The notes: a model not told the origin generated them from the letters alone. A stretch of 64,000 nt of DNA from Mucilaginibacter aquaedulcis (GCF_030409325.1 NZ_JAUFPR010000003.1:1-64000), one strand, 5' to 3'; numbered from the stretch's first letter, positions 53,509-62,925 are shown. Numbers and translations: made by a program.

Positions 53509-55143
53509 CTACCTTTGCTCAATCTCCTTTAAGCTGTCCATTTTTTTGTAGGCTAAAAATCCTTTAATATCCTCAAAATGTTCACGGACACGCTTATTAC
53601 CAAACTCGAATACTTTTTTCACCAGCCCATCCAGGAAATCGCGGTCGTGAGATACCAGGATCAGCGTTCCATCAAAATCCCTTAAGGCATCCTTGATAAT
53701 GTCCTTAGTCTTCATATCCAAATGGTTTGTTGGCTCATCCAGGATCAGCACGTTCACGGGCTCCAACAACAGCTTGATCATGGCTAAACGCGTTTTTTCA
53801 CCGCCAGAAAGTACCTTTACCTTTTTGGTGGTATCATCGCCACTAAACATAAATGCGCCCAAAAGATCTTTGATCTTGATGGTGCCATCACTTAAAGGGA
53901 TCTGGTCAATGGTTTCAAATACGGTTAAATTCTCGTCTAACAAGGCTGCCTGGTTTTGGGCAAAGTAGCCGATTTTTGCATTATGGCCTACTTTTAAGGT
54001 TCCCTCAAAATCGATCTCACCCATAATGGCTTTGATCATGGTTGATTTACCTTCACCGTTTTTACCAACAAAAGCTACTTTTTCGCCCCGCTCTATTACC
54101 ATAGCCGCTTTCTCAAACACCACATGATCGCCATAGGTCTTAGTCAGATCCTCAACCATTACCGGATATTGACCGGAACGCGGTGAGGGCGGAAATTTTA
54201 ATCGCAATGCCGAAGTATCAACTTCATCTATCTCGATAACCTCCAACTTCTCCAACATCTTTACGCGAGATTGTACCTGCAAGGTTTTGGAGTATGTACC
54301 TCTGAACCTGTCTATAAATTCCTGGTTATCGGCAATAAAACGCTGCTGTTCCTCATAGGCCTTCAACTGGTGCAAACGGCGGTCGGCACGCAGCTGGAGA
54401 TAATGGGTGTACTTAGCTTTATAATCATAAATCCTGCCCATGGTAACCTCAATGGTACGGTTGGTAATGTTATCAACAAAAGTACGGTCGTGTGAGATAA
54501 CCATAACTGCCTTTGCCGAATTTACCAGGAAATCTTCCAGCCATTGGATACTTTCGATATCCATGTGGTTGGTAGGCTCATCAAGTAAGATCAGATCTGG
54601 TTTCTTTAACAGAATTTTAGCCAGCTCTATACGCATGCGCCAGCCGCCCGAAAACTCGGAAGTTTGGCGGGTAAAATCTTTACGTTCAAAACCTAAGCCT
54701 TTCAGCACCTTTTCTACCTCTGCATCATAATTAACCTCTTCCTGCGAATAAAATTTTTCGCTCAGTTCCGATACTTTTTCAATCAGCTTCATGTACTCAT
54801 CACTATCATAATCTGTACGTATAGTAAGCTGTTCATTCAGTTCCTCCAAGTCTTTTTGCATCTGATTGGCCTCATCAAAAGCCTTCATCGTTTCTTCAAA
54901 AACAGTAACATTATCATGGGTGAGCAAATGCTGAGGCAAATATGCTATTACCGCATCTTTTGGGCCGCTTACATTACCGGTGGTAGGCTTGCCCGCGCCA
55001 GCAATAATTTTGAGGATGGTTGACTTGCCTGCACCATTCTTACCCATGAGGGCTATTTTATCGTTCTCGTTGATAGAGAAGGTCACGTCACTGAATAAGG
55101 TGGTTCCACCAAATGAAACGGAGATGTTATTGATATTGATCAC
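53509..55143 (-). CDS. ABC-F family ATPase
   Basis: A soluble protein of about 544 residues with two ATP-binding cassettes and no membrane segments: first Walker A GKNGAGKST and signature SGGWRMR, second Walker A GKNGEGKST and signature LSGGEKTR, both followed by LILLDEPTNH/LILDEPTNHLD. Between them lies the P-site tRNA-interaction linker (YLQLRADRRLHQLKAYEEQQRFI). ABC-F proteins act on the ribosome. I take the GTG at 55143 (VININNISVSFGG) as the start: the ATG at 55185 lies upstream of a TATCTTTG promoter box (55175-55168) whose transcript would begin after it. It resembles the YbiT/YkpA branch. Confidence 0.9.
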   Translation of the reverse strand: MININNISVSFGGTTLFSDVTFSINENDKIALMGKNGAGKSTILKIIAGAGKPTTGNVSGPKDAVIAYLPQHLLTHDNVTVFEETMKAFDEANQMQKDLEELNEQLTIRTDYDSDEYMKLIEKVSELSEKFYSQEEVNYDAEVEKVLKGLGFERKDFTRQTSEFSGGWRMRIELAKILLKKPDLILLDEPTNHMDIESIQWLEDFLVNSAKAVMVISHDRTFVDNITNRTIEVTMGRIYDYKAKYTHYLQLRADRRLHQLKAYEEQQRFIADNQEFIDRFRGTYSKTLQVQSRVKMLEKLEVIEIDEVDTSALRLKFPPSPRSGQYPVMVEDLTKTYGDHVVFEKAAMVIERGEKVAFVGKNGEGKSTMIKAIMGEIDFEGTLKVGHNAKIGYFAQNQAALLDENLTVFETIDQIPLSDGTIKIKDLLGAFMFSGDDTTKKVKVLSGGEKTRLAMIKLLLEPVNVLILDEPTNHLDMKTKDIIKDALRDFDGTLILVSHDRDFLDGLVKKVFEFGNKRVREHFEDIKGFLAYKKMDSLKEIEQR

Positions 55144-55167
55144 AGTATCGGGATATTGATTTTTGCG

Positions 55168-55175
55168 CAAAGATA
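55168..55175 (-). promoter_or_regulatory. Promoter -7 element of the ABC-F gene
   Basis: Minus strand TATCTTTG, a full -7 match, but no good TTG 18-19 bases upstream. The predicted start lies about 18 bases before the GTG start. Confidence 0.5.
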
Positions 55176-55296
55176 AATTAAACACACAGAATTACGGCAG
55201 GAGTATGAACATCACCAACTTAAATCATCAATGCTATCAAAAAATATGACCTTAATTCAATTATATTGCGGTAAACAATTAAACCACCTTATAAGT

Positions 55297-56730
55297 ATGG
55301 AACAAAACAAGCCCGATACCGGCTCCTCAACTGCACATCTGAAACAGGTACTTGGTTTGCCTACTGCCATACTGCTCGTAGCAGGAATCATGATTGGTTC
55401 GGGGGTGTTCAAAAAAATTGTACCCATGTCGCAAACGCTTAATAGCGAAACTTACATTTTGCTGGCATGGATTATTGCAGGTATCATTACCATGTTTGGC
55501 GCTTTTACTTATGCCGGCCTGGCTACCCTCACCACCCAAACTGGTGGCGTATATGAATACCTGAGACTCATTTACGGAAACTTCATATCCTTCCTTTTCG
55601 GATGGACTATCTTCACCATCGTAGGCAGCGGAGCCATTGCCGCCTTATCATTCGTGTTTGCGCAATCGGTAAATACGCTTGTTCCCTTGCCTAACCCTTT
55701 GGCTGCCTTTGAAAACATCAGCATAGGTGAATCTATTTTTCCCTTTGCCGATTCGGGCATTAAGTTACTGGCCGTATTCACTATCATCATATTAACCTGG
55801 GTAAACTACCGTGGAATAAACAAGGCAGGTATTTTAAATAACATAGTTACCACTGCCAAAATATTGGGTATGCTATTATTGATCATTTCGGGCCTGTTAT
55901 TCACAGGCCATCCAGTAGTAGCAAGCACAACCTTAAAAGCCAGCGCTAACCATCATCCGGAAGGTGTTGCTTTGTTCAGCGGTTTGTTTGGAGCCATGCT
56001 CAGTGCCTTGTGGGCGTATGACGGCTGGGCCAATATCACCTTTATCACCGGCGAGATCAGGAACCCCAAACGCAATATTCCGCTGGCTATTATTGGCGGC
56101 GTGGGCATCGCCATGACACTATATGTATTGCTTAACTATGCTTACATGAAAGTGCTTCCAGTTTCGCAGCTGGCCTTGTTAGGCAGCAATAAAATAGCCG
56201 CGGCCGAAGTGGCGGGCATTATCATGGGTAAAACAGGCTCGGTAATTATCGCCTTGCTAATCATGGTTTGTACCTTCGGGGCACTTAATGGCTGCATCAT
56301 CTCCTACCCTCGGGTGTATTTCCGTATGGCGCAGGAAAACGTATTCTTTAAAAAAGCGGCCAAAATTCATCCGGCTTTCAGCACGCCGCACATCGCATTA
56401 TTTTATTCGGCCATCTGGAGTATTATATTGGTTTGCAGCGGAACGTTTGATCAGATCACCAACCTGGTGATATTTGCTTCATACGCCTTTTTCGCGCTGG
56501 CCACCTGGGGACTGGTTAAAATGAAACGAAACGGGCGCATCACCACAAAGGTTATAGGTTACCCTGTAATTCCCTTTATTATCCTGTTTTTTTGTGTGGC
56601 TTTGGTTATCAACACCCTGATTACCCAAACAGAGGCATCACTTATTGGCCTGCTGCTTATTTTAAGCGGCGCCCCGTTTTACTGGTATTTTAAAAAGCAG
56701 TACGGAGAAGTATCTGATCAACAAGAATAA
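55297..56730 (+). CDS. APC-family amino-acid permease
   Basis: An inner-membrane transporter of about 477 residues with twelve predicted hydrophobic segments. The first begins LPTAILLVAGIMIGSGVFKKI, the unwound G-S-G helix of the amino acid-polyamine-organocation family; WAYDGWANITFITGEIRNPKRNIPLAI is the conserved sixth-helix region of L-type/SteT-like exchangers. I start at ATG 55297 (MEQNKPDTG) because the upstream in-frame ATGs lack membrane or family similarity. GTAAACAAT, shared with other upstream regions, lies 18 bases before this start. The substrate is unknown. Confidence 0.9.
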   Translation: MEQNKPDTGSSTAHLKQVLGLPTAILLVAGIMIGSGVFKKIVPMSQTLNSETYILLAWIIAGIITMFGAFTYAGLATLTTQTGGVYEYLRLIYGNFISFLFGWTIFTIVGSGAIAALSFVFAQSVNTLVPLPNPLAAFENISIGESIFPFADSGIKLLAVFTIIILTWVNYRGINKAGILNNIVTTAKILGMLLLIISGLLFTGHPVVASTTLKASANHHPEGVALFSGLFGAMLSALWAYDGWANITFITGEIRNPKRNIPLAIIGGVGIAMTLYVLLNYAYMKVLPVSQLALLGSNKIAAAEVAGIIMGKTGSVIIALLIMVCTFGALNGCIISYPRVYFRMAQENVFFKKAAKIHPAFSTPHIALFYSAIWSIILVCSGTFDQITNLVIFASYAFFALATWGLVKMKRNGRITTKVIGYPVIPFIILFFCVALVINTLITQTEASLIGLLLILSGAPFYWYFKKQYGEVSDQQE

Positions 56731-56750
56731 CCAACCGCATACAAAACACA

Positions 56751-56781
56751 AAAGCCCTGCAGGATATCCTGACAGGGCTTT
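56751..56781. terminator. Bidirectional terminator after the permease gene
   Basis: AAAGCCCTG (56751-56759) pairs with CAGGGCTTT (56773-56781), with an inner AGGAT/ATCCT stem. It serves the permease on one side and the Oar-like gene on the other. Confidence 0.85.
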
Positions 56782-56811
56782 GTTATTGAGTTTAGTTTTG
56801 TTTGATATTGA

Positions 56812-59800
56812 TTACCAGCTGTAACGGATACCAAACTGCATTTGCCAGCGTGAAGCAAACAAATCAACAGAGTATGGTACTCCCGGATCAGCAAAGGTAT
56901 ATTTTGGATAGGTTGTTGATGCCGCACCAAATGCCGGTGTAGTTTTTGGCGTTAAACCAATGCTTGAAGTTGAGTTAAATGTATTGGCCGAGAAATAGTA
57001 CTGACCCCATTTTTTGTTCAACAGGTTGGTTAAGTTAATGATGTCATAAGTAAAGGTGATCATCTGTTTGTGTTTACCACCAAATTTAAAGTCCTGAGTA
57101 AAACGGAAATCAAGTTGGTTGTTCCACGGAGTAAATGCACCGTTACGTTGAGTAAAGTCGCCACGACGTGATGACAAATATTTGCTCTTGTCAATGAAAG
57201 CATCAAAAGCAGCAGCTTGTTGTACAGCAGTAGCACCACCAACAACGTCGCTGAAGAAGTTAACAGTTTCGCCACGCTTAGGGATGTAAGCTAAACTAAC
57301 TTGTTGGCCTGTTCCGTCAATTGCATTCGGGTAAAAACCATAAGTGTATGGGTTACCTGATTGTGCGCTAAAGAAGAAAGAGAAGTTAGCAGTATAGTTT
57401 TTAGCAGCGTCCCAATCCTGACGGAAGTTAACGTTTGATACGATGCGGTGACGGATATCAAAGTTTGAGTTAGCTAAGCCCGGGTTGTTCGGGTTTAAAG
57501 CCTGGTTTAACTGCCAGTTTGATTCCATTGAGTTACGGATACCGTTGGTAACATCTTTTGAATGACCGTAAGTATAAGCAACGTTTGCATTTAATGCACC
57601 TTGATCGCTGAACTGAAATACTTTACCAATTTGAGCAGTTAAGCTATAGCGGTAACCCTGGCTGGTGTTTGACAGTAAATAAGCGTTAGTATAAGAGTTG
57701 TTAATTTTTTGGTTAACAAATATAGGCTGTTGATGCTGGGTATCGTAATTGTAGTAAGTTACGCTATCCTTAGTGTTAACCTGTTGAAACTTCAAGTCAT
57801 GAATAACTTTAGTGTAAATACCTTCAACAGTGAATTTCCACTGGTTATCAGTTGAGTAATCAAGCGCTAAGCTGCTTCTCCATACCTGAGGCATTTTAAA
57901 GTTATTGTCAATCATATCCACCTGGGTAGCACCAGCAGGTGAAGTGTTGAAACCTTGTTGGTTTACATAATTTAAACCACCGTTAGGAGCAACCTGAACC
58001 GGGTTTGTACCTGGTTTTTGAGCAGCTCTGCTATCATAAGCACCATAAGTAGCACCGTTGTTGTAAAACGCGTAACCAAACCATGCAAATGGAACACGAC
58101 CTGTAAAGAAGCCGCTACCACCGCGCAAGATCACGCTTTGATCGCCATTGATATCATAGTTAAATGCCACACGAGGGTTGATCTCAATGTTGCTCAGGTA
58201 ATTTTGTTTGATATCTCTTGGTTTAGTATAGGTAAATGTGTTGCCGTAGTTCGGGTCAACCGGAGCGTTTGTTGTTTTATCGCTTAAAGGTTGTTTGTTA
58301 GGTACACCTGCATAATCTAAACGTAAAGCTAAAGTCAGTTTGAAATTATCAGTTAACTGAATTTCGTCCTGACCGTATACGCTTGACAGGTTAACTTTAA
58401 ACTTAGCTGATGGATTATCTAATATATAATCGCGGGTGTTGTCTGTATAGTTAAAGTTAGCACGAACGCGTGAAGGTACGTTAGCAAGGAAGTTTTCAAT
58501 GCTGCTGTAAGCAACACGGCCATTCCAGGCGTTTACGAAGTTATAAGTAATGTTATAAAACTCGTTGTGTGTACCAAAAGTGAAAGTATTTTTTCCTTTA
58601 GTCCAGGTTAAGTTATCAGTAAACTCAGCAGTTTTCTGGTGCATATCAAAAATAGCGGCCTCACGGTCGGTACCCATAAATATAGTGCTACCTGGAGCAC
58701 GGCCAGTGATCTCGATCTGTGGTAAAGAAGGATCAGAGTTAGGATCACGGAAGTCATGTACGTTTGAATAACCTAATACCAAGCTATTGCTCACGCTGTT
58801 TGAAAATCTTGATTTTAACTCGGCAACTGTTGATGTTGAGTTGTTATGTGAAGTATAGTCAATACCGCCAAAACGGAAGTTTTGCTGGTCACGCTCTAAG
58901 TTAGTAGCTTTAGAGGTGATGGTATTGTTACGGATAGTTAACTGGTTGTGATCATCGATATTCCAATCCAAACGGTTAAAGAACTTGTTTGAATTTGAGA
59001 ATATAGTACTGTTGTTATAAGTACCCGGATCAATGCCACCTGTATAATTTTTAAAAGCTGCAGCAAGGTTTTGAGCATCCTGTAAGCTCAAAATCTGGTT
59101 TGCACCTGTAGTACCAGCACCACGGATCACAGGATCAACACGGCGGGCAATTTCTTCGTTTGTAAAGAAGAATAATTTGTTTTTGATGATAGGGAAACCT
59201 ACGCGGATACCTGTTTGGTAATCATGGAAGCTGCTTGGCAATTTTGAACCGTCGCCACCAGAAGCAGCAGCGGCATTATTTGCACCAACTAAAAACGCGC
59301 CACGACCAAATCCGTAAACTGAACCGGTGAAGTCATTGGTACCACTACGGGTTACCGCGTTGATACTACCACCCAATACGTTACCAATTTTAATATCATA
59401 AGGAGCAACCAATACCTGTATGTCCTGGATAGCATCTAACGATACCGGGCTTGTACGGGTACTGCTACCTACCTGGCCCGAAGCATTGTTCTGACCACCT
59501 AATGATGGGCTAAAACCAATCGCGTCGTTATTGATGGCACCGTCAAGCGTTACGTTATTGTAACGGTAGTTGGTACCCTGGAACGAGTTATTGTTACTTT
59601 GAGGAGTGTTACGGGTTAAATCCTGCAAGCTGCGGTTAATAGATGGCGCAGTGCGGATCTGGTTTTGACCAATACGGGTGCTTGCACCTGTTTTAGTACC
59701 ACCAGCAGTAGCTTTAACCTTTACTTCCTTTAAAGTTGTAGTTTCATCGGCCAATGCAAAGTTTAAAGTTGTAGTACCTAAGCTTAAGGTAATATTTGTT

Positions 59801-60075
59801 CTCTCATCTTTTTTGAAGCCAACAAAAGAAGCAGAAATGGTGTAAGGGCCACCTGGGTTAACGTTGGCAATCGTATAACGACCATCGCTGTTTGATTGCG
59901 CACCGTAACGGGTGCCTGTACTTGTGTTTAACACGGTAACGGTTACCCCAGGCAGCGTAACGCCCTTCTGGTCGGTAACTTTTCCGCTAACTAATGAAGT
60001 CGTAATTTGCGCCTTGGCAACGTTAGCAACACCAATAATCAGTACTGATAAAAGGATAAAGTAAAGCTTTTTCAT
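56812..60075 (-). CDS. Oar-like TonB-dependent receptor with carboxypeptidase-like domain
   Basis: A 1087-residue outer-membrane protein. A signal peptide (ends VAKAQ) is followed by a CarboxypepD_reg-like sandwich (GVTLPGVTVTVLNTSTGTRYGAQSNSDGRYTI), a plug-like region (RNTPQSNNNSFQGTNYRYNNVTLDG, VLGGSINAVTRSGTNDFTGSVY) and a large barrel ending in aromatic residues (FASRWQMQFGIRYSW). The pattern is that of the Oar family, named for a Myxococcus protein needed for adhesion and development; in Bacteroidota the substrate is usually unknown. It stands alone, with a strong inverted repeat upstream at 60122-60161. Confidence 0.9.
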   Translation of the reverse strand: MKKLYFILLSVLIIGVANVAKAQITTSLVSGKVTDQKGVTLPGVTVTVLNTSTGTRYGAQSNSDGRYTIANVNPGGPYTISASFVGFKKDERTNITLSLGTTTLNFALADETTTLKEVKVKATAGGTKTGASTRIGQNQIRTAPSINRSLQDLTRNTPQSNNNSFQGTNYRYNNVTLDGAINNDAIGFSPSLGGQNNASGQVGSSTRTSPVSLDAIQDIQVLVAPYDIKIGNVLGGSINAVTRSGTNDFTGSVYGFGRGAFLVGANNAAAASGGDGSKLPSSFHDYQTGIRVGFPIIKNKLFFFTNEEIARRVDPVIRGAGTTGANQILSLQDAQNLAAAFKNYTGGIDPGTYNNSTIFSNSNKFFNRLDWNIDDHNQLTIRNNTITSKATNLERDQQNFRFGGIDYTSHNNSTSTVAELKSRFSNSVSNSLVLGYSNVHDFRDPNSDPSLPQIEITGRAPGSTIFMGTDREAAIFDMHQKTAEFTDNLTWTKGKNTFTFGTHNEFYNITYNFVNAWNGRVAYSSIENFLANVPSRVRANFNYTDNTRDYILDNPSAKFKVNLSSVYGQDEIQLTDNFKLTLALRLDYAGVPNKQPLSDKTTNAPVDPNYGNTFTYTKPRDIKQNYLSNIEINPRVAFNYDINGDQSVILRGGSGFFTGRVPFAWFGYAFYNNGATYGAYDSRAAQKPGTNPVQVAPNGGLNYVNQQGFNTSPAGATQVDMIDNNFKMPQVWRSSLALDYSTDNQWKFTVEGIYTKVIHDLKFQQVNTKDSVTYYNYDTQHQQPIFVNQKINNSYTNAYLLSNTSQGYRYSLTAQIGKVFQFSDQGALNANVAYTYGHSKDVTNGIRNSMESNWQLNQALNPNNPGLANSNFDIRHRIVSNVNFRQDWDAAKNYTANFSFFFSAQSGNPYTYGFYPNAIDGTGQQVSLAYIPKRGETVNFFSDVVGGATAVQQAAAFDAFIDKSKYLSSRRGDFTQRNGAFTPWNNQLDFRFTQDFKFGGKHKQMITFTYDIINLTNLLNKKWGQYYFSANTFNSTSSIGLTPKTTPAFGAASTTYPKYTFADPGVPYSVDLFASRWQMQFGIRYSW

Positions 60076-60121
60076 TTGTGTTTATTTGTGAACACAAAGG
60101 TTCGGCTACAATATTAACCCT

Positions 60122-60161
60122 ATGTTAACAAGAGATTATATTTAATCCCTTGTGTTAACAT
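60122..60161 (-). promoter_or_regulatory. Long inverted repeat upstream of the Oar-like gene
   Basis: ATGTTAACA (60122-60130) and TGTTAACAT (60153-60161) are exact complements. The pairing extends inward through AGAGATTA/TAATCCCT to a four-base loop, with a two-base bulge. No T run follows on either strand, so it is more likely an operator or a leader hairpin than a terminator. It lies 47 bases before the Oar-like start and just after the Mpo1-like stop. Confidence 0.6.
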
Positions 60162-60177
60162 AAAGTAAAACTGAGCC

Positions 60178-60732
60178 TCAATACTTGATCTTTAACTTTT
60201 TAAGTATGAGGTGGAGAAGATAAATTGGGCCTATCAGCAAAAATTTTAGATCGTCCAGAAAAGAAGGCTTTTTCCCCTCTATCTTATGACCGATAAACTG
60301 CCCTATCCAGGCAAAAACGAATATAATAAAGCACACCAGCCATAGCGCCGGACCACCCGCTTTGTGCCATTGTTCAAGCTCGATAATGGCATAACTGAAG
60401 CCGAATAAAACCAGCAGCATGATATATGACAATATGGGTGAAAGTTTCAGATAATAGTATATACTAAATGCTATTAAAAATGATGCCCAGTTAAAAACAC
60501 CGTTATAACTGCCTAAAAATTTAAGATACGGAAACGGAATAGACCATATAAGCCCCATCAAACTGAATATGATTAGCGGTATGCAGATAAAATGGATGGC
60601 TTCGTTGCTTGAGTTTTGATGACTTTCGGCGTATTTAGCAAAATAAATATCAACCTTGCGCTTACCATCATCGCCGTTTGTTTTTGACGATGCCTTGCCT
60701 TGTGCCGAATTTGATATTTTACCTGAACTCAT
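60178..60732 (-). CDS. Mpo1-like (DUF962) membrane protein
   Basis: A 184-residue protein with a polar N-terminal stretch (about 35 residues) and four to five hydrophobic segments. YAESHQNSSNEAIHFICIPLI at the start of the membrane part and WIGQFIGHKIEGKKPSFLDD are the histidine-containing family motifs. The yeast homologue Mpo1 is an iron-dependent dioxygenase of 2-hydroxy fatty acids; by analogy this enzyme could act on the hydroxy fatty acids common in this phylum. It follows rny after a terminator-like hairpin. Confidence 0.8.
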   Translation of the reverse strand: MSSGKISNSAQGKASSKTNGDDGKRKVDIYFAKYAESHQNSSNEAIHFICIPLIIFSLMGLIWSIPFPYLKFLGSYNGVFNWASFLIAFSIYYYLKLSPILSYIMLLVLFGFSYAIIELEQWHKAGGPALWLVCFIIFVFAWIGQFIGHKIEGKKPSFLDDLKFLLIGPIYLLHLILKKLKIKY

Positions 60733-60742
60733 TTTTATTCTA

Positions 60743-60780
60743 ATATAAAAACCCTTCCTGTTTTTGAGGCAGAAAGGGTT
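60743..60780 (-). terminator. rny terminator
   Basis: AACCC-TT...CTG (from 60750) pairs with CAG-AA-GGGTT (to 60780), with one mismatch, followed on the minus strand by TTTTATAT. It lies about 25 bases after the rny stop, ahead of the Mpo1-like gene. Confidence 0.7.
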
Positions 60781-60803
60781 CGTTTATTTTATCCTTTATT
60801 TAA

Positions 60804-62369
60804 TTACTTTGCAAATGCTACCGAGCGGGTTTCCCTGATTACGGTAACTTTGATCTGACCAGGGTAGGTCATTTCGGTCTGGATCCTGTTGGAGATATCA
60901 GCCGCCAGCACTTCTGATTGCGCATCGGTGATCTTCTCGCTCTCCACTACCACGCGCAACTCCCGGCCGGCCTGTATAGCGAAGGTTTTTTCAACACCAG
61001 GGTATGATAATGCCAGTTCTTCCAGTTCTTTTAAACGTTTGATGTAGCTTTCCACCACCTCACGGCGTGCGCCTGGGCGTGCGCCCGAAATAGCATCACA
61101 AGCCTGAATTATTGGTGATAACATGGAGGTCATCTCAATTTCATCGTGGTGAGCGCCAATGGCGTTGCAAACTTCCGGATGTTCTTTATATTTTTCGGCC
61201 AGCTGCATACCCAAAATAGCGTGTGGCAGTTCCGGGTTATCATCAGGTACCTTACCAATATCATGTAATAGGCCCGCACGTTTAGCCAGCTTAACATTTA
61301 AGCCAAGCTCGGCAGCCATAGTAGCGCAGAAGTTGGCTACCTCACGTGAGTGCTGCAACAGGTTTTGCCCGTATGATGAACGGTAACGCATACGGCCAAC
61401 CATACGGATCAACTCCGGGTGTAAACCATGGATGCCCAGATCGATCACGGTGCGCTCACCTATTTCTACTATCTCTTCTTCAATTTGTTTTTTGGTTTTG
61501 GCCACAACCTCCTCAATACGGGCAGGGTGAATACGACCATCGGTTACCAGACGGTGCATGGCAAGCCTTGCAATTTCGCGCCTAACCGGGTCAAAGCCTG
61601 ATAATATGATAGCTTCCGGCGTATCGTCAACAATGATCTCGATACCGGTAGCTGCTTCCAGCGCGCGGATATTTCTACCCTCACGGCCAATGATACGGCC
61701 CTTGATCTCATCATTTTCGATATTGAAAATTGATACCGTGTTTTCAATGGCGCTTTCTGTAGCGGTACGCTGAATGGTTTGGATAACTATCTTTTTAGCC
61801 TCTTTGGTAGCGGTAAGCTTAGCCTCGTCAACAATATCCTTTATCTGGATCATGGCTTTGGTGCGGGCTTCTTCGCGCAGGGTATCAACCAGCTGGTTAC
61901 GGGCCTCATCGGCAGATAAACCTGCAATTGTTTCCAATTGCTGCACGTGTGAGTTTTTAAGATGCTCTACCTCATCCTGTTTTTTTACAACAATTTCTGT
62001 TTGTTTTTCCAGGTTTTTGCGGGTATTGTCAAGCTCGTTTTCCTTGCGGTTCATATTCTCCAAACGCTGGTTTAACGATTGCTCCTTTTGTTTAACACCG
62101 TTTTCGCGCTGATTAATGGTGTTATTTTTAGTGTTAACTTCCTGCTCATGCTCGGCCTTCATCTGTAAAAACTTCTCTTTGGCTTCCAACAGCTTGTTCT
62201 TTTTCAGAATTTCGGCATTGTTTTCGGCATCCTTCAGTATCTTTTTCACTTTGTTTTGTGCCGATGTTTCCTGGTCTTTGAAAAGCTTCCGCAACAGGAA
62301 ACGGCCGATGACGATGCCCACAATGGCACCAATCAACAGCCCAATAATAATGTATAATAATACGTCCAT
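60804..62369 (-). CDS. rny: Ribonuclease Y
   Basis: Membrane-anchored endoribonuclease that starts mRNA decay, 521 residues. An N-terminal membrane helix (LLYIIIGLLIGAIVGIVIGRFLL) is followed by a long charged coiled coil (about 35-200), a KH domain (FNIENDEIKGRIIGREGRNIRALEAATG) and an HD domain with RAGLLHDIGKVPDD supplying the metal-binding His-Asp. It ends with VTVIRETRSVAFAK, as expected. It is downstream of zapA and the 6S-like RNA, a usual arrangement. Confidence 0.97.
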   Translation of the reverse strand: MDVLLYIIIGLLIGAIVGIVIGRFLLRKLFKDQETSAQNKVKKILKDAENNAEILKKNKLLEAKEKFLQMKAEHEQEVNTKNNTINQRENGVKQKEQSLNQRLENMNRKENELDNTRKNLEKQTEIVVKKQDEVEHLKNSHVQQLETIAGLSADEARNQLVDTLREEARTKAMIQIKDIVDEAKLTATKEAKKIVIQTIQRTATESAIENTVSIFNIENDEIKGRIIGREGRNIRALEAATGIEIIVDDTPEAIILSGFDPVRREIARLAMHRLVTDGRIHPARIEEVVAKTKKQIEEEIVEIGERTVIDLGIHGLHPELIRMVGRMRYRSSYGQNLLQHSREVANFCATMAAELGLNVKLAKRAGLLHDIGKVPDDNPELPHAILGMQLAEKYKEHPEVCNAIGAHHDEIEMTSMLSPIIQACDAISGARPGARREVVESYIKRLKELEELALSYPGVEKTFAIQAGRELRVVVESEKITDAQSEVLAADISNRIQTEMTYPGQIKVTVIRETRSVAFAK

Positions 62370-62404
62370 CTTCTTTTTTTAGGGTAAGGTTATGTAGTTA
62401 TATA

Positions 62405-62575
62405 AATAAAAAAACCGCAACTAATTTTTAAGTATCATGTATTTAAAAACTTCATTTCGGATATTGGAATCATGGGTTACGTTAAAACATAGAGTAACGC
62501 ATGCCTCTTTGATCCGCTTAATATTGAAGCGTTAAGTTTTTAATAGTGAAACCTAAAATTTAACTGCGGTTAAAT
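62405..62575 (-). ncRNA. ssrS: Candidate 6S RNA
   Basis: The 245-base zapA-rny gap encodes on the minus strand a transcript of about 170 bases. It is closed by a long stem: AACCGCAGTTAAATTTTA (complement of 62554-62571) with TAAAAATTAGTTGCGGTT (complement of 62413-62430), about 17 pairs with G-U and one mismatch, then a T run like a terminator. A second stem, TTAAAAACTT with AAGTTTTTAA (62534-62543 and 62443-62452), is perfect. Next is an open region with a small CGCTT/AAGCG hairpin, then an apical stem CATGCGTTAC with GTAACCCATG. A rod with a central bubble and this neighbourhood fit 6S RNA, which binds the sigma-70 holoenzyme. I cannot run a covariance search. Confidence 0.6.
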
Positions 62576-62614
62576 CTTAATGTGCTCTGTATGTATATTA
62601 TGTAAGAACGTTAA

Positions 62615-62905
62615 TTACTTTGAGAAAAATTCAGTCAGCAAATGATCTAACTGATACACCTTTTCGGCAATATCGGTATCTTCAACGGTAACTTTCTTTT
62701 CTGCCTTTAACGATGATGTAGCATAATGCAACACCGCCATTGAAAGCAAATCCTGTTTATCCCTCACCGCGTAATTTTCCTGATATTCTTTTATCCGGTC
62801 ATTAATCAGTTTGGCCGCCCTGCGTATTATTTCTTCTTCCTCCATGTTTACCTTTAAGGGGTAAACTCTGTCAGCAATATTTATTTTTATTGAGATTTCT
62901 CCCAT
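62615..62905 (-). CDS. zapA: Cell division protein ZapA
   Basis: A 96-residue FtsZ-bundling protein starting MGEISIKINIADRVYPLKV, with EEEIIRRAAKLINDRIKEY and a C-terminal coiled coil (TDIAEKVYQLDHLLTEFF). The start at 62905 is preferred to 62950, since the longer version overlaps the preceding gene and lacks family similarity. It follows the coiled-coil gene by 20 bases. Confidence 0.92.
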   Translation of the reverse strand: MGEISIKINIADRVYPLKVNMEEEEIIRRAAKLINDRIKEYQENYAVRDKQDLLSMAVLHYATSSLKAEKKVTVEDTDIAEKVYQLDHLLTEFFSK

Positions 62906-62925
62906 TGAGCCTTTCACTTTTTGTA

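Noticed and set aside
62405..62575. The zapA-rny RNA as tmRNA or SRP RNA
   Set aside because: There is no tRNA-like end or tag reading frame, and no SRP GGAA-tetraloop Alu/S-domain pattern; the rod with a bubble fits 6S better.
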